From: Halomonas sp. TA22
Lineage (GTDB): Bacteria > Pseudomonadota > Gammaproteobacteria > Pseudomonadales > Halomonadaceae
Assembly (NCBI RefSeq): GCF_013009075.1
Contig: NZ_CP053108.1
Coordinates: 806,001-870,000 of the forward strand
Direction of reading: 5' to 3'
Length of the DNA stretch: 64,000 bases
Below are positions 1-10,455 of the stretch, piece by piece; within the stretch, counting starts at the first letter, position 1; each line of letters opens with the position of its first letter. A program made the position numbers and the translations under genes. The notes below the pieces were generated by a model. It saw only the letters and a program-made list of their open reading frames with translations, had not been told where the DNA came from and did no database searches.

Positions 1-334
1 TTACTATCCACAAACCACATTGAAAGGCGATGACACACTCCATAAAAACACACCACGCATCAGAAAAATAATAAGCGAGGCGTCTAACTACACTAGGCGA
101 CTCATGTTTATTTCCGCCACTTTGCTTTAGCAATTAGCATTGGCTGAGGCCTTACATTAGAACTCTCATGCATCAAACCAGTTTCTATCGATGATGCAAA
201 GCCAAGCGTAGACCACGCCAGATCCGACGCCAGCTAATTTTTCGTCTATTGAAAGGATGTGAGACTTGCCGCAGAGGGATAGCTGGCGCACGATAGTATT
301 TGCCTGACTTAACAATGACTAAACGAGGCTTTGC
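1..334. other. AT-rich intergenic stretch at the window edge
   Basis: No convincing gene is seen here on either strand; reading frames are short and stop-rich. The composition is visibly more AT-rich than the rest of the window, as expected for non-coding DNA or the flank of an accessory region. The last part must hold the azlCD promoter and ribosome binding site (GAGG about 9 bases before the azlC ATG), but no promoter with good spacing could be picked out by eye. Confidence 0.5.
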
Positions 335-1060
335 ATGGCCCCTCGCACTACTCCAGATGCCTGGCTCGATGCCGCCGGGACACTCTCAGGCATTCGTCGC
401 ATGGCTCCCATTTCACTGTTCGTGATTGCCTTTGGGCTAGCCTTTGGCGTTGCCGCCATGCAGCGTGGTCTCTCCGCCTTCGAAACCCTGCTGATGAGCA
501 GCCTGGTATTTGCCGGCGCCTCGCAGTTTGCCGCCCTGGAGATGTGGGGCCCCCAGATCCCGCTCATCGCGCTGATCGCCTCGACGTTCGCCATCAATGC
601 CCGTCATCTACTCATGGGCGCGGCCCTCTATCCCTGGCTTCGCGCCCTGCCACCTCACCAACGCTATGCCAGCACCGTACTCATGAGCGACTCCAACTGG
701 GCCATGGCCGCCTCCGATCGCAGGCGTGGCGAGACCAATATCGGCATGCTGGTGGGAGGCGGCCTCGCGCTGTGGCTGGCCTGGATGATCGGAACGCTAT
801 TGGGAGTGCTCTTCGGCAGTGGCATTAGCGAGCCCGAGCGTCTTGGACTCGATGTGATCATGGGCTGCTTTCTGCTCTCCATGCTGGTCGGCGGGCGCAG
901 CGACCGCTCGATGCTGCTGCCCTGGAGCGTGGCAGGGCTTGCGGCGCTGATGGCCCTATGGTGGCTACCGCCCCATTCGCATGTCATCGTCGGAGCACTG
1001 GCAGGCGGCATCGCCGGACTCATGCTGCCAGGCAAGCGCCAGGAGAGGAGGACATCATGA
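335..1060 (+). CDS. azlC: AzlC family branched-chain amino acid exporter, large subunit
   Basis: A 241-residue inner membrane protein made almost wholly of hydrophobic segments. The start of the conserved domain around residues 18-60 (ISLFVIAFGLAFGVAAMQRG, then SLVFAGASQFAALEMW) is the hallmark of the AzlC family (PF03591). Family members, with the small partner AzlD, export branched-chain amino acids or toxic analogues (AzlCD of Bacillus, YgaZH/BrnFE). The stop codon overlaps the azlD start by four bases (ATGA), so the two are translationally coupled. Substrate cannot be told from sequence. The family call is secure; the export role is inherited from characterised homologues. Confidence 0.9.
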   Translation: MAPRTTPDAWLDAAGTLSGIRRMAPISLFVIAFGLAFGVAAMQRGLSAFETLLMSSLVFAGASQFAALEMWGPQIPLIALIASTFAINARHLLMGAALYPWLRALPPHQRYASTVLMSDSNWAMAASDRRRGETNIGMLVGGGLALWLAWMIGTLLGVLFGSGISEPERLGLDVIMGCFLLSMLVGGRSDRSMLLPWSVAGLAALMALWWLPPHSHVIVGALAGGIAGLMLPGKRQERRTS

Positions 1061-1365
1061 TGCTTCCCCTCACCCCGTTGGGTGCCTTCATCGCCATCGT
1101 GACCATGGCGCTGATCACCTACCTCACCCGCGTCGGCGGCTTGCTCATCATGTCGCGCATCCCTATCGGCCCGCGTGTCGAGCGCTTCATCAACGCCATG
1201 GCCGGTTCGGTGCTGGTGGCAGTGATAGCTCCCATGGCCGTTCAAGGCGATGGTGCGGCGCGCCTGGCGCTACTGGCCACCCTCGGCACCATGCTGGCGA
1301 CACGCAAGCCGCTGGCCGCCATCAGCAGCGGTATCGTGACGGCGGCACTGGTCAGGCTATGGTAA
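1057..1365 (+). CDS. azlD: AzlD family branched-chain amino acid exporter, small subunit
   Basis: A 102-residue membrane protein with about four hydrophobic segments, matching the AzlD family (PF05437): it begins MMLPLTPLGAFIAIVTMAL, has the TYLTRVGGLLIMSR loop typical of the family, and is the usual length. I start it at 1057, where an ATG ATG pair overlaps the azlC stop; a longer reading frame from 958 would overlap azlC heavily and lacks a reason. It is expected to form the exporter together with AzlC. Confidence 0.9.
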   Translation: MMLPLTPLGAFIAIVTMALITYLTRVGGLLIMSRIPIGPRVERFINAMAGSVLVAVIAPMAVQGDGAARLALLATLGTMLATRKPLAAISSGIVTAALVRLW

Positions 1366-1458
1366 GACCAACGCAGTGAACCTTATCTGCATCGACCCCT
1401 CAAATACTTATGACACACATTCATGCGCCGGCAATTGCTGCCGGCCGCTGGAGGCTCA

Positions 1459-1815
1459 ATGACCGACTCCCGTCGTGACAGCAATAACAACGCCGCCTGG
1501 CACGTTACCCAGCAGTGGCGCGAACGTGCGCAGCGCTCCCGGCCCAATGGCGGCATGGGAGGGCTCAGGCTGGTCATTACCTGGCTGATGTTCGGCGTGC
1601 TGATGATCGTGGGGACGCTACTGGGGCTGGTGTTTCTGCTGATCGGTTGGGCCATGCTGCCTATCCTTCGCTACCGCATGAAGAAACGCATGGAGCGCAT
1701 GAGAGCACAGCAGGCCGAGGATATCTCGGGTTTTCGGGACGGATTTGATGGCGCCTCCCCTCGCACACAGGTGCTAGAGGGCGATTACGAGGTCAAGCGA
1801 CGCGAGGTGCAGTAA
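1459..1815 (+). CDS. Small membrane protein of unknown function
   Basis: Not recognised as a named family. The product is 118 residues: a polar, Asn/Arg-rich N-terminus, a long hydrophobic region at about residues 36-68 that could be one long or two short membrane helices, a strongly basic stretch (RYRMKKRMERMR) just after it, and an acidic C-terminal tail. By the positive-inside rule the basic stretch should face the cytoplasm. I choose ATG 1459 because GGAG lies five bases upstream; an earlier in-frame ATG at 1423 has no such site. It sits alone between azlCD and the pqq operon, same strand as both, 93 bases after azlD. Confidence 0.6.
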   Translation: MTDSRRDSNNNAAWHVTQQWRERAQRSRPNGGMGGLRLVITWLMFGVLMIVGTLLGLVFLLIGWAMLPILRYRMKKRMERMRAQQAEDISGFRDGFDGASPRTQVLEGDYEVKRREVQ

Positions 1816-1834
1816 CCGCCGATCACCCCCTCGC

Positions 1835-1914
1835 TTGACCTGAGCTGGCGCATGAACTAGGAATTAGAGAAGCCCATCGTCTCTTTGGCCCGTATCAATC
1901 GATGAGAGCCAAAG
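1835..1914 (+). promoter_or_regulatory. Candidate pqqA promoter and leader hairpin
   Basis: A TTGACC box at 1835-1840 is followed after 17 bases by a weak TAGGAA box (1858-1863). Downstream, CTTTGGC (1883-1889) can pair with GCCAAAG (1908-1914) across an 18-base loop, either a leader stem-loop or an operator half-site pair. Both lie just upstream of the pqqA ribosome binding site (AGGAG at 1932-1936). The promoter assignment is by eye only. Confidence 0.35.
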
Positions 1915-1943
1915 ATTGCAACCAGACAGAAAGGAGAAACGCC

Positions 1944-2015
1944 ATGTGGACAAAGCCCGTTTATCAGGACATTCGTCTCGGTTTCGAAGTGACACTCTAT
2001 ATCGCCAATCGCTGA
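1944..2015 (+). CDS. pqqA: PqqA, 23-residue precursor peptide of PQQ
   Basis: A 23-residue peptide starting [15 protein letters not shown] and ending in YIANR, an unmistakable PqqA. The two residues that become the PQQ skeleton are present with the invariant spacing: Glu15 and Tyr19 (E-V-T-L-Y). PqqE crosslinks them while PqqD holds the peptide. The gene is too short for routine gene calling. It has a strong ribosome binding site (AAGGAG, seven bases before ATG) and is separated from pqqB by a hairpin that probably makes it the most abundant message of the operon. Confidence 0.97.
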   Translation: MWTKPVYQDIRLGFEVTLYIANR

Positions 2016-2047
2016 CCATGTCATGATCCTCTGATCACGATCCAAGG

Positions 2048-2066
2048 CGCTCCGTTTTGCGGAGCG
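2048..2066 (+). terminator. Hairpin between pqqA and pqqB, likely partial terminator
   Basis: CGCTCCG (2048-2054) and CGGAGCG (2060-2066) form a perfect seven-base-pair stem with a TTTTG loop, followed by the moderately T-rich TCTTGCTTTG. A weak terminator or processing site here would let pqqA be made in excess over pqqB-F, as described for other PQQ producers. Confidence 0.6.
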
Positions 2067-2110
2067 TCTTGCTTTGTCGGAAGGCTTTACTGAATACCGA
2101 GGAGCGAGTC

Positions 2111-3040
2111 ATGCAGGTGTTGGTACTGGGCTCGGCCGCGGGAGGCGGCTTTCCTCAATGGAACTGCAACTGTTCGCTCTGCCATGGAGTGCGTCAGGGT
2201 ACGCTCGAGGTCCAGCCGCGCACTCAATCCTCGATTGCGATCAGCAGCGACGGCGAACGCTGGCTTTTGTGCAATGCCTCGCCGGATATACGTGCGCAAC
2301 TGGCCGCCAATTCCGAATTGCACCCCAAGCGGATACCGCGTGACAGCGGCATATCGGGCGTGCTGTTGATGGACGGGCAAATCGACCATGCCACCGGCCT
2401 GCTGTCGCTGCGCGAGGGGTGCCCCTTCGATGTGTGGTGCACCTCCAATGTCCATCAGGACTTGAGCACCGGATTCCCGCTGTTTCCCATGCTGAAGCAC
2501 TGGAATGGCGGGCTGCGCTGGCGCCCCCTGGATATTGGCGAGGAGGTCACCGAAAGCGACTTCACCATCGATGCCTGCCCAGGACTTGCCTTTACCGCCG
2601 TGGCGCTGACCAGCAACGCCCCGCCCTATTCCCCCCGCCGCGGCTCTCCTACGCCGGGAGACAATATCGGACTCTTCATCGAGGATAGGCGAAGCGGCAA
2701 CAGTCTCTTCTACGCCCCCGGCCTTGGCCAGCTCGACGAGCGAGTGCGTGGCTGGCTGGGCCGTGCCGATTGCGTACTGGTAGATGGAACGTTATGGCAC
2801 GACGACGAGCTCAAGCGTGCCGGCGTCGGCACCGCCAGCGGCAGGGACATGGGTCATCTGGCGCTTGCCGGCGATGGAGGGCTGATCGCCGAGCTTCGCG
2901 GGCTGCCAGAGACGACCCGCCGCATTCTGATCCATATCAACAACACCAACCCGATCCTTGACGAGCGCTCCAAGGAGCGCGACACCCTGGCGCGGGAGGG
3001 AATCGAAGTCGCCTTCGATGGGATGCGGCTGGAGATCTGA
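2111..3040 (+). CDS. pqqB: PqqB, PQQ biosynthesis metal-dependent hydroxylase
   Basis: 309 residues, the usual PqqB length. The N-terminus ([19 protein letters not shown]) and the DHATGL segment are diagnostic of PqqB, a metallo-beta-lactamase-fold protein. In the pathway PqqB is reported to hydroxylate the Glu-Tyr crosslinked diamino acid before PqqC finishes the cofactor. The start at 2111 follows GGAG with good spacing; upstream in-frame codons to 2057 run through the intercistronic hairpin and are not used. It lies 95 bases after pqqA and 37 before pqqC. Confidence 0.96.
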   Translation: MQVLVLGSAAGGGFPQWNCNCSLCHGVRQGTLEVQPRTQSSIAISSDGERWLLCNASPDIRAQLAANSELHPKRIPRDSGISGVLLMDGQIDHATGLLSLREGCPFDVWCTSNVHQDLSTGFPLFPMLKHWNGGLRWRPLDIGEEVTESDFTIDACPGLAFTAVALTSNAPPYSPRRGSPTPGDNIGLFIEDRRSGNSLFYAPGLGQLDERVRGWLGRADCVLVDGTLWHDDELKRAGVGTASGRDMGHLALAGDGGLIAELRGLPETTRRILIHINNTNPILDERSKERDTLAREGIEVAFDGMRLEI

Positions 3041-3077
3041 TTCCAGCACGCCGAAGGATCACGCAGGAGGAGCCACC

Positions 3078-3857
3078 ATGACGAGCATCGTGTCGCCCCT
3101 GGCTAGTGCCAACGGAGAGGCTCTGGATCGCGAGGCGTTCCGTGAAGCCCTGCTGGCCAAGGGCGACTACTACCATACCCATCATCCGTTTCAGGTCGAC
3201 ATGACCGAAGGGCGCGCCACCCGGGAACAGTTACGTGGCTGGGTCGCCAATCGCTTCTACTACCAGATCAACATACCTCAGAAGGATGCCGCGCTGCTGG
3301 CCAACTGTCCGGACGCCGCAACCCGACGACGCTGGATACAGCGTCTGCTCGATCACGATGGCCATGACCACGACAGCGGCGGCATCGAGGCGTGGCTGGT
3401 GCTGGGCGAAGCGGTGGGGCTATCGCGGGAGGAACTCTGGTCACAGGAGCATGTGCTGCCTGGGGTGCGCTTCGCCGTGGATGCCTATCTCAATTTCGTG
3501 CGGCGTGCCGACTGGCGCGAAGCGGCGATCTCCTCGCTCACCGAGCTCTTTGCTCCCCAGGCCCACAAGAGCCGGCTCGATACCTGGCCCCAGCACTACC
3601 CCTGGATCGATCAGGCCGGCTACGGCTACTTCCGCAAGCGCCTCAAGGAGGCGCGCCGCGATGTCGAGCATGGCCTGGAATTGGCGCTGGATATCTGCAC
3701 CACCGCCGTGTCACAGCAACGGGCACTCGACATCCTCCAGTTCAAGCTCGACGTGCTGTGGTCGATGCTCGACGCCATGACTCTGGCCTATCAGCTGGAC
3801 CGCGCGCCCTACCACACCATCACCGATCGGCGCGTCTACCATAAGGGGCTTGCATGA
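3078..3857 (+). CDS. pqqC: PqqC, pyrroloquinoline-quinone synthase
   Basis: 259 residues with the all-helical PqqC/TENA-like fold. The [10 protein letters not shown] and [18 protein letters not shown] segments are conserved in PqqC. It catalyses the last step, ring closure and eight-electron oxidation of AHQQ to PQQ without metal or cofactor. The start at 3078 has a strong AGGAGGAG site. It ends in an ATGA overlap with pqqD. Confidence 0.96.
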   Translation: MTSIVSPLASANGEALDREAFREALLAKGDYYHTHHPFQVDMTEGRATREQLRGWVANRFYYQINIPQKDAALLANCPDAATRRRWIQRLLDHDGHDHDSGGIEAWLVLGEAVGLSREELWSQEHVLPGVRFAVDAYLNFVRRADWREAAISSLTELFAPQAHKSRLDTWPQHYPWIDQAGYGYFRKRLKEARRDVEHGLELALDICTTAVSQQRALDILQFKLDVLWSMLDAMTLAYQLDRAPYHTITDRRVYHKGLA

Positions 3858-4129
3858 ACCCAAGCGATATCTATCGGCTCAGGCCCGGCTGGCGCCTACA
3901 ATGGGAAGAGGCACAGCAGCGCCACGTCCTGCTCTACCCAGAGGGGATGGTACAGCTCAACGAAAGTGCGGGCGCCATCCTGCAGCGCCTGGACGGGAAG
4001 CGCAGCGTGGAGGCGTTGATCGAGGCGCTACACAGCGCCTATCCCCAGGCCCCGCGCGAGGCCATCGCACAGGACGTTCATGAGTTCATCGACGATGCCG
4101 CACGGCAAGGCTGGATTCACCATGAATGA
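3854..4129 (+). CDS. pqqD: PqqD, PqqA-binding chaperone
   Basis: 91 residues, typical for PqqD (PF05402). The segment [20 protein letters not shown] and the LNESAGAIL motif are characteristic of the RiPP recognition element fold. PqqD binds the PqqA peptide and presents it to PqqE. It overlaps pqqC by four bases and pqqE by eight, so all three are tightly coupled for translation. Confidence 0.95.
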   Translation: MNPSDIYRLRPGWRLQWEEAQQRHVLLYPEGMVQLNESAGAILQRLDGKRSVEALIEALHSAYPQAPREAIAQDVHEFIDDAARQGWIHHE

Positions 4130-5261
4130 CTTCACCACGATGGGCGGTACCGGCGCTCCCCTGTGGTTACTCGCCGAGCTGACCTACCGCTGTCCGCTGC
4201 AGTGTTCCTACTGCTCCAACCCCTTGGACTTCGCCGCCCATCAGCAGGAGCTGACGACCGATGAGTGGCGCGACGTGCTGCGCCAGGCGCGCGCCATGGG
4301 CGCCGTACAGATGGGCTTTTCCGGTGGCGAACCACTGGTGCGCAAGGACCTGGAAGCATTGGTGCAGGAGGCCCGCGACCTTGGGTTCTACACCAACCTG
4401 ATCACCTCGGGGCTAGGGCTCGACGAGGCGCGCATCAATGCGCTGCGCGATGCTGGGCTCGATCACATCCAGATCAGCCTGCAGGCTGCCGATGCCGACG
4501 TCGCCGCCGCGGTGGCCGGCTCGCGCAAGGCCCACGCCAAGAAGCTGAGCATGGCCCGCGCCGTCAAGGCGGCCGGCTATCCGATGGTGCTCAACGTCGT
4601 GCTGCACCGTCACAACATCGATCAGCTCGATACTATCATCGCGCTGTGCGACGACCTCGGCGCCGATGCCGTAGAGCTGGCCAACTGCCAGCTCTACGGC
4701 TGGGCGCACCTCAATCGTACCGGGCTTTTGCCGAGCGAGGCGCAGTTGCAGGCCGCCGAGGCCACCACCCAGCGCTGGCGCGAAGCGCTGGCTGCCAGAG
4801 GGCGCGACATGCGCCTGCTGTTCGTGGTGCCGGACTACTACGCCGATCGCCCCAAGGCGTGCATGGGCGGTTGGGGCTCGATCTTCATGACCGTGGCGCC
4901 GGACGGTGCCGTGCTCCCCTGCCACAGCGCCCGCATGCTGCCCATGCAGTTCCCCACGGTTCGCGATCAGCCGCTCAGGGAGATCTGGTATCAAAGCGAT
5001 CCTTTCAACCGCTTTCGTGGCGATGCCTGGATGCCCCAGCCCTGCCGCAGCTGCGACGAGCGTGACAAGGACTTCGGCGGCTGCCGCTGCCAGGCTTTCC
5101 TGCTCACTGGAGATCCCGCGGCCACCGACCCGGTATGCTCGCTCTCTGCCGATCACCATTTGATCGAAGCCGCACGCCACGAAGCGGCAGGCGACACCCG
5201 CAGCATCGAGGAGCTGACACTGCGCAATGCCCGCGAGTCGAGGGTGTTCTGTCGCGAATGA
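4122..5261 (+). CDS. pqqE: PqqE, radical SAM PqqA cross-linking enzyme
   Basis: 379 residues. The radical SAM cluster motif CPLQCSYC (CX3CX2C) is at about residues 25-32, followed by the [11 protein letters not shown]-binding motif. The C-terminal SPASM region has the expected cysteines ([28 protein letters not shown]) for auxiliary iron-sulfur clusters. It forms the carbon-carbon bond between Glu15 and Tyr19 of PqqA, acting in the cytoplasm with PqqD. It starts inside the pqqD end (8-base overlap) and overlaps pqqF by ATGA. Confidence 0.97.
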   Translation: MNDFTTMGGTGAPLWLLAELTYRCPLQCSYCSNPLDFAAHQQELTTDEWRDVLRQARAMGAVQMGFSGGEPLVRKDLEALVQEARDLGFYTNLITSGLGLDEARINALRDAGLDHIQISLQAADADVAAAVAGSRKAHAKKLSMARAVKAAGYPMVLNVVLHRHNIDQLDTIIALCDDLGADAVELANCQLYGWAHLNRTGLLPSEAQLQAAEATTQRWREALAARGRDMRLLFVVPDYYADRPKACMGGWGSIFMTVAPDGAVLPCHSARMLPMQFPTVRDQPLREIWYQSDPFNRFRGDAWMPQPCRSCDERDKDFGGCRCQAFLLTGDPAATDPVCSLSADHHLIEAARHEAAGDTRSIEELTLRNARESRVFCRE

Positions 5262-7834
5262 GCAAGGTAGAAGCGCCAGGTCTTCCCCGCGAGAGCCGAT
5301 ATGCCATTCGGGAACTGGAAAATGGTCTTAACGTCATGGCCGTGGAGGTGCCAAGTGCCCGAAAGCTACGCCTTGTAGGCGCTGTCGATGCGGGCTTTTT
5401 CGACGAACCGGCCAAGTGCCGCGGCTTGGCTCATCTGCTTGAGCACGCGCTGTTTTTAGGCAGCCTTCCCCATTCCGAGCCTGGCGAGCTAGCCCGCTGG
5501 GTCGGCGAGCGGGGCGGACGCTACAACGCGCGTACCGAAGCGTACACCACCCACGTGCATCTATACCTGCCACCCGAGTGCGCCGACGAAGGGCTCGCTC
5601 GGCTAGTGGCGCTGCTCTACCGTCCCCTGCTCGATTCTTCGCTGATCGCCGCTGAGGTCAAGGTGTTGGATGCCGAGTTCCATGCCCGCCTTGCCGACCC
5701 CGCCTTGCACCGCCTGGCCGCGCTGGGCCGGTTCAGCGAGCCATCCCATCCCGCCCGCCACTGTCACGCCGGCCACCGTGCCAGCCTGGGCGAGGACGCA
5801 GGCCAGTTGAGCGCACGACTTGGCGAGTTTCATCGCCGCCACTATCACGCCGAGCGCATGGGTCTGGTCATGCTGGGACCTCAGACACTTGACGAGCAGC
5901 TAGCGCTGCTGGCGCGCCATGGCGCCTGTATCGGCAAGGCCACCACCTCGCCTCCCACGCGTCAGCCCTACTGGCGCGAAGCGCAGCTCGGCGCCTGGGT
6001 GCGCTGGTGCACGCCGCCAATAGGGGATAGCAAAAGTGATAACTCACACTCTCTCGAGCTGCTGTGGGCACTGCCTACCGAGCTCGTGCTGCGTCATGGT
6101 GGCTGGATCGAACACCTTCTCGGCATCCTCAATGACGGCACTCTTTCGGCCAATCTCGCAGCCTCTCTTTCTGTCCAACTGCACAATCGAGCGAGCCTTC
6201 AGGAGCTTGAGGCCACACTATCCTGGCAGGGTCCCCAGGCGTTGTTCGGCATTACGCTCGACTTGGAGGGGAGTGTAGAGCAGGACGCGATGACGGCGCT
6301 ATACACCACCTGCCTGGCATGCCTTCAAGCCGCGCTGAAAGCGCTGAACGAACAGGATCCCCCCCCTCTCGCGTCGCCTGTCGATCTCGATGAGTGGCCC
6401 AGGGAACAGGCCTGCCGACTGGCCCAGGGTATCCCCTTGAGCACCAGCGTCGCTGCACCGTGCGAGCCCCTTCACGAGGCTCGAAAGGCTTTGGCGCACT
6501 GGCTGGCACCAAGGCGCTGTCGAATGCTGGAGCGCTGCTCCCCTGGCACACTTGGGCAACGAGCCGATGGCGATACCGAGGAGACAGGCACTCCGTTTCG
6601 TTTCTCCCCGCTCCCCGTTTTCGATGAGCCGCCGCCGCTTGCCTTGCGCTCGGCGCCACGCTTCATGCCCATGCAGCCCGACGCCATAACACCTCAGCCA
6701 CCCGAAGCCAAACGTCATGGAATACCACAACGGCTCACGTCTCGTGAGCATCTGGCGCTGTGGTGGGGTGGGTTTGTAACCTCGCAGATGGACGATGCGA
6801 TGGATACCTACTGCTGCCTGGGCTGGCCCGCACCGCCCATCCACCAGCATGAGCGCCTGATGCGCTGGCGAGCCAGCACCCTGGCACTGGCCCAAGCCGC
6901 ACGCGCGCGCGGCATGACGCTGCGCCTGGGCGGCGATTCCCAGGGCGACTGGCTGATGACACATGGCAGCACCGCACCACTTCTCTCACTTGCCGAACAG
7001 GCCGTGGCTGCATGGCACGACTTGCCCCTCGCCGACAACGCCCCGTCCCAACCATCGCCTACCGCAGGATTGGTCGCCCAGCGTATGCTGGCACGGCTAG
7101 AAACACCCTCGCCGGCGCTGCGTCAGGCACACTCCTCGGCGCTGAGCTGCTGGATAGGGGAGCATATCGGGAGCGATCAAGCGCATCTTTGGGCCGAGCG
7201 GGTAAGAGTGCTCCTGCCCGACATCGAGCCCATGAGACTGCGCGGTGACCCAGCAAATAGTCGGGAACCCCAGCTCTCTCTTCCCCCCGTAGGCAAGGAT
7301 TGGGCGCTACTGCTCGAAGTTCAGGGTGCAGATGAAAGCTCCCGCAGCCGCTGGCTGATGCAGCTGCTGGGGCAGTGTCATGATGCAGCGTTCTACCGTG
7401 AGATGCGCCAGCGGCGCGGCCTGGGCTATGTGGCGGCGGTACGCTATCGCGAGGCCGCGGGCTGGCCGCGGCTGGGCTATGTCGTGCAGTCGCCCCATGC
7501 CGATATCGACGCCCTGCGCGCCGCCATAGAGGCATTTCTCAATGCTCAGGCGCTGCGTCTGGCCAGGCTCACTTTCGATGAATTCAACTGCCTACGCCGA
7601 GGATTGCTGGCCCGTCAGGGGCCGCCTGAAACCATCGCCGAGGCCCTCGAGCGTACCTGGCAGGCGCTACGTCGCCATTCACGGGAGAAGCCGCTAGATA
7701 CGCTGCCGCCTTGGGAAGAGGAGCAGATAGCACTCGAGCGGCTGATGCCGAGCGATATCGAGGCACACGCTCAGGCACTGGTGGCAGGAACCCTTCCGCG
7801 TCGTTGGTGGGAGCAGCGGCCGACTACTCCTTGA
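5258..7834 (+). CDS. pqqF: PqqF-type M16 metallopeptidase
   Basis: 858 residues of the M16 (pitrilysin/insulinase) family with the inverted zinc motif HLLEH at residues 59-63 and the downstream acidic segment [13 protein letters not shown] that supplies the third zinc ligand. No signal peptide is seen, in keeping with a cytosolic enzyme. In PQQ operons this protease is thought to trim crosslinked PqqA. The C-terminal half keeps the M16 [15 protein letters not shown]-type segment but no second HXXEH, as usual. The start overlaps the pqqE stop (ATGA). Its last bases overlap the convergent hypothetical gene by 11. Confidence 0.9.
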   Translation: MSKVEAPGLPRESRYAIRELENGLNVMAVEVPSARKLRLVGAVDAGFFDEPAKCRGLAHLLEHALFLGSLPHSEPGELARWVGERGGRYNARTEAYTTHVHLYLPPECADEGLARLVALLYRPLLDSSLIAAEVKVLDAEFHARLADPALHRLAALGRFSEPSHPARHCHAGHRASLGEDAGQLSARLGEFHRRHYHAERMGLVMLGPQTLDEQLALLARHGACIGKATTSPPTRQPYWREAQLGAWVRWCTPPIGDSKSDNSHSLELLWALPTELVLRHGGWIEHLLGILNDGTLSANLAASLSVQLHNRASLQELEATLSWQGPQALFGITLDLEGSVEQDAMTALYTTCLACLQAALKALNEQDPPPLASPVDLDEWPREQACRLAQGIPLSTSVAAPCEPLHEARKALAHWLAPRRCRMLERCSPGTLGQRADGDTEETGTPFRFSPLPVFDEPPPLALRSAPRFMPMQPDAITPQPPEAKRHGIPQRLTSREHLALWWGGFVTSQMDDAMDTYCCLGWPAPPIHQHERLMRWRASTLALAQAARARGMTLRLGGDSQGDWLMTHGSTAPLLSLAEQAVAAWHDLPLADNAPSQPSPTAGLVAQRMLARLETPSPALRQAHSSALSCWIGEHIGSDQAHLWAERVRVLLPDIEPMRLRGDPANSREPQLSLPPVGKDWALLLEVQGADESSRSRWLMQLLGQCHDAAFYREMRQRRGLGYVAAVRYREAAGWPRLGYVVQSPHADIDALRAAIEAFLNAQALRLARLTFDEFNCLRRGLLARQGPPETIAEALERTWQALRRHSREKPLDTLPPWEEEQIALERLMPSDIEAHAQALVAGTLPRRWWEQRPTTP

Positions 7835-8528
7835 GCTGAGAGGAGGAGATGAAATTGGTGTCATTGAGCCGCTTCACTTGCTTGGCCAGCTTGCGGCGTT
7901 GCCATTTCGAGGCCAGCCGCCGTGTATCCCAGGAGGCAGGCACCAGGTTGCAATGACCGCTCCGATCTTCCAGTTTGAAAGTACGCTCGGCGCCGATGGG
8001 TTGATCCTCGGGCCCATAGATGGCGATCAGGCGGATCGTCAGGCTGTGAAACTCGAGCGACTCATCCTTGGGACGGTAGCCCACCATCTCGACCCCCTCA
8101 TCGCGTGCCAGGCGAATAATCAGATCGGCATAGCTGCCGATATGGCGACAGCTCCCGGAAGCCATTGGTCCCTGTCGTGTATTGTCCTCGACCGGGCCGA
8201 AGGCGAGCGAAGCCTGATCGTCGTTGTCCTGCTTGCCTTCGTCGTCATTGAACTGTTCGAAGTCGGTCACGTCCTGGGTAATCGTGCCGCGCGATGTCGT
8301 TAGATCGGCAATGATGTACTGGATATAGACCGACTCGGCACTCATGTTGCTGATGATGCAAAGGCCGTTGATATCCTTGTTCTTGCCCCGGTTGATGATC
8401 AGCCGGGGCCGGCGCTGGCGGCGAAAGCCCAAGTAGAGCAATTGGGCGTAGACCAACCAGATGATCAGCGTGCCCACATTGGTGAATACCGTGAGCGCAT
8501 CCGAATGTTGCGTTATCCAATCGAGCAC
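7824..8528 (-). CDS. Membrane-anchored hypothetical protein
   Basis: Not a family I can name. 234 residues: a hydrophobic helix at about 11-34 near the N-terminus, a basic stop (RRQRRPR), then a soluble domain rich in beta-forming residues (LCIISNMSAESVYIQYIIADL) and a basic C-terminus. This suggests a single-pass inner membrane protein with its domain in the cytoplasm. The start is GTG 8528, chosen because AAGGAGG lies five bases upstream. It is monocistronic and convergent with pqqF. Confidence 0.65.
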   Translation of the reverse strand: MLDWITQHSDALTVFTNVGTLIIWLVYAQLLYLGFRRQRRPRLIINRGKNKDINGLCIISNMSAESVYIQYIIADLTTSRGTITQDVTDFEQFNDDEGKQDNDDQASLAFGPVEDNTRQGPMASGSCRHIGSYADLIIRLARDEGVEMVGYRPKDESLEFHSLTIRLIAIYGPEDQPIGAERTFKLEDRSGHCNLVPASWDTRRLASKWQRRKLAKQVKRLNDTNFISSSQLKE

Positions 8529-8621
8529 GAAGCCTCCTTGTCTCGGTCACTCTTTCGGGCACGGTCTCCCGCCTGCGTCTTACAGCCTAGGTGACTCGCC
8601 ACGGATAGGCTGTCATTTCCA

Positions 8622-8651
8622 ATAAAAAAACCCCGCTGATCAACAGCGGGG
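8622..8651 (-). terminator. Rho-independent terminator of maeA
   Basis: CCCCGCTG (8631-8638) pairs perfectly with CAGCGGGG (8644-8651) around ATCAA. Read on the minus strand the stem is followed by TTTTTTTATT. It lies 23 bases after the maeA stop. Confidence 0.92.
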
Positions 8652-8674
8652 CACTTGTAGCGACGAGGTGATGC

Positions 8675-10354
8675 TCAGGACGCCTTGCGACGATACTCGC
8701 GGTAGCGCGGGTACCAGAAACCCTGCTCGATATTCTCGCGCAGCAGGTCATCATCGCTCTTGAGCGCCACGCCATCCTCCTGGGCCTGCTTGGCCACATC
8801 GAAGGCGATCGCCTTGCTGATCTCGCGGATCTCGCTCAGCGGCGGCAGCAGGGCGCCTTCGCCATGCTTGACGATGGGCGAGCCGTTGGCCAGTGCATTG
8901 GAGGCCGCCATCAACATGGCATCGGTCACCCGGGAAGCGCCCGAGGCGAGCACGCCCAGACCGATCCCGGGAAAGATATAGGCGTTGTTGCACTGCGCAA
9001 TCGGGTAGTCATGCCCATTGAGCGACACCGGCGCGAAGGGGCTGCCGGTGGCGACCAGCGCTTGGCCATCGGTCCATGCCAGCACGTCCTGCGGCGTGGC
9101 TTCCACCTTGGAGGTCGGGTTGGAGAGTGGCATGACCAGCGGCTGAGCGCAGCCGGCATGAAGCGATTCGATCACTTCCCGTGTGAACAGCCCGCGCTGA
9201 CCGGAAACGCCGATCAATACCGTCGGCTTGGCGTGACGCACGACATCGAGCAAGGTCTTGTCGCCCCACTCCTCGACCGCCGCGGGGTCGTGGGCCAGAC
9301 GCAGCTGGAAATCATACAACCCCTTCATGTCGCGGGTCAGCAGACCGAAACGATCGACCATGAAGACACGCGAACGGGCCTCGGCTTCCGGCAGCCCCTC
9401 GCTGCACATGGCCAGAATGATCTGCTCTGCAATGCCGCAGCCCGCCGAGCCGGCGCCGACGAAAACCACGCGCTGGTCGCTGACCTTCTCGCCCTTGGCC
9501 TTGCAGGCAGCCAACAGGGTGCCCACACATACCGATGCCGTGCCCTGAATGTCATCATTGAAGCAGCACAGCTCGTCGCGATAGCGTTCGAGCAGCGGCA
9601 TCGCATTGGCCTGGGCGAAGTCCTCGAACTGCAGCAGCACCCCAGGCCAGCGGCGCTTCACCGCAGCGATGAAGGTAGCGATGAACGCGTTGTACTCATC
9701 CTGGGAAACACGCTGATGGCGCCAGCCCATGTACATGGGATCGTCGAGCAATGCCTGATTGTTGGTACCCACATCGAGCATGATCGGCAGGGTATAGGCC
9801 GGGCTGATGCCGCCACAGGCGGTATACAGCGACAGCTTACCGATGGGGATGCCCATCCCGCCGAGCCCCTGGTCGCCCAGCCCCAGGATACGCTCGCCAT
9901 CGGTGACGACGATCACCTTCACCTTGTCCTTGGTGGCGCTGCGCAGGATATCGTCCATATGATCGCGGTCGGGGTAGGAGATGAACAGCCCACGGTGATT
10001 GCGATAGATGTTGGAAAACTCCTCGCACGCCTCGCCTACCGTCGGCGTGTAGATGATCGGCAGCATCTCCTCGAGATGCTCCTCGAGCAGGCGGAAGAAG
10101 AGCGTCTCGTTGTCATCCTGGATGGCGCGCAGATAGATATGGCGATCCAAGTCATTCTGACACGCCTGATACTGGCGATAGGCACGCTCGGCCTGCTCCT
10201 CGATCGACTCAACGTTCTGCGGCAGCAGACCCACGAGGTTGAACGCCATGCGCTCGGCCAGAGTGAAAGCACTGCCCTTGTTGAGCAGCGGCATGCCCAG
10301 CAGCGTCGGGCCGGCATAAGGAACGTAAAGCGGTCGTCTTGCAGGATGGGTCAT
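8675..10354 (-). CDS. maeA: NAD-dependent malic enzyme (oxaloacetate-decarboxylating)
   Basis: 559 residues, closely similar along its length to E. coli MaeA/SfcA (about 565). Seen directly: [21 protein letters not shown] near the N-terminus, [19 protein letters not shown] with the catalytic region, SFNDDIQGT-like [12 protein letters not shown], and the [13 protein letters not shown] dinucleotide-binding glycine motif. It converts malate to pyruvate, CO2 and NADH, linking the TCA cycle to pyruvate. I start at ATG 10354; a GTG at 10366 is possible. It is followed by its own terminator and stands as a single-gene unit. Confidence 0.95.
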   Translation of the reverse strand: MTHPARRPLYVPYAGPTLLGMPLLNKGSAFTLAERMAFNLVGLLPQNVESIEEQAERAYRQYQACQNDLDRHIYLRAIQDDNETLFFRLLEEHLEEMLPIIYTPTVGEACEEFSNIYRNHRGLFISYPDRDHMDDILRSATKDKVKVIVVTDGERILGLGDQGLGGMGIPIGKLSLYTACGGISPAYTLPIMLDVGTNNQALLDDPMYMGWRHQRVSQDEYNAFIATFIAAVKRRWPGVLLQFEDFAQANAMPLLERYRDELCCFNDDIQGTASVCVGTLLAACKAKGEKVSDQRVVFVGAGSAGCGIAEQIILAMCSEGLPEAEARSRVFMVDRFGLLTRDMKGLYDFQLRLAHDPAAVEEWGDKTLLDVVRHAKPTVLIGVSGQRGLFTREVIESLHAGCAQPLVMPLSNPTSKVEATPQDVLAWTDGQALVATGSPFAPVSLNGHDYPIAQCNNAYIFPGIGLGVLASGASRVTDAMLMAASNALANGSPIVKHGEGALLPPLSEIREISKAIAFDVAKQAQEDGVALKSDDDLLRENIEQGFWYPRYREYRRKAS

Positions 10355-10455
10355 CTTTCGTCTCACACTGTTGGCTTGGGAACCTTGGCGTTCTGGCGAC
10401 GCTCAGGGCACATACTTTACCATGAGCGCAGCGTCATTCGCTCCATCATGCCCCA

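Noticed and set aside
1-60. Possible end of a minus-strand gene at the left edge
   Set aside because: Short frames only, each broken within 20 codons; nothing recognisable.
1857-2045. Minus-strand 62-codon frame over pqqA
   Set aside because: Lies opposite the unmistakable PqqA peptide and its leader.
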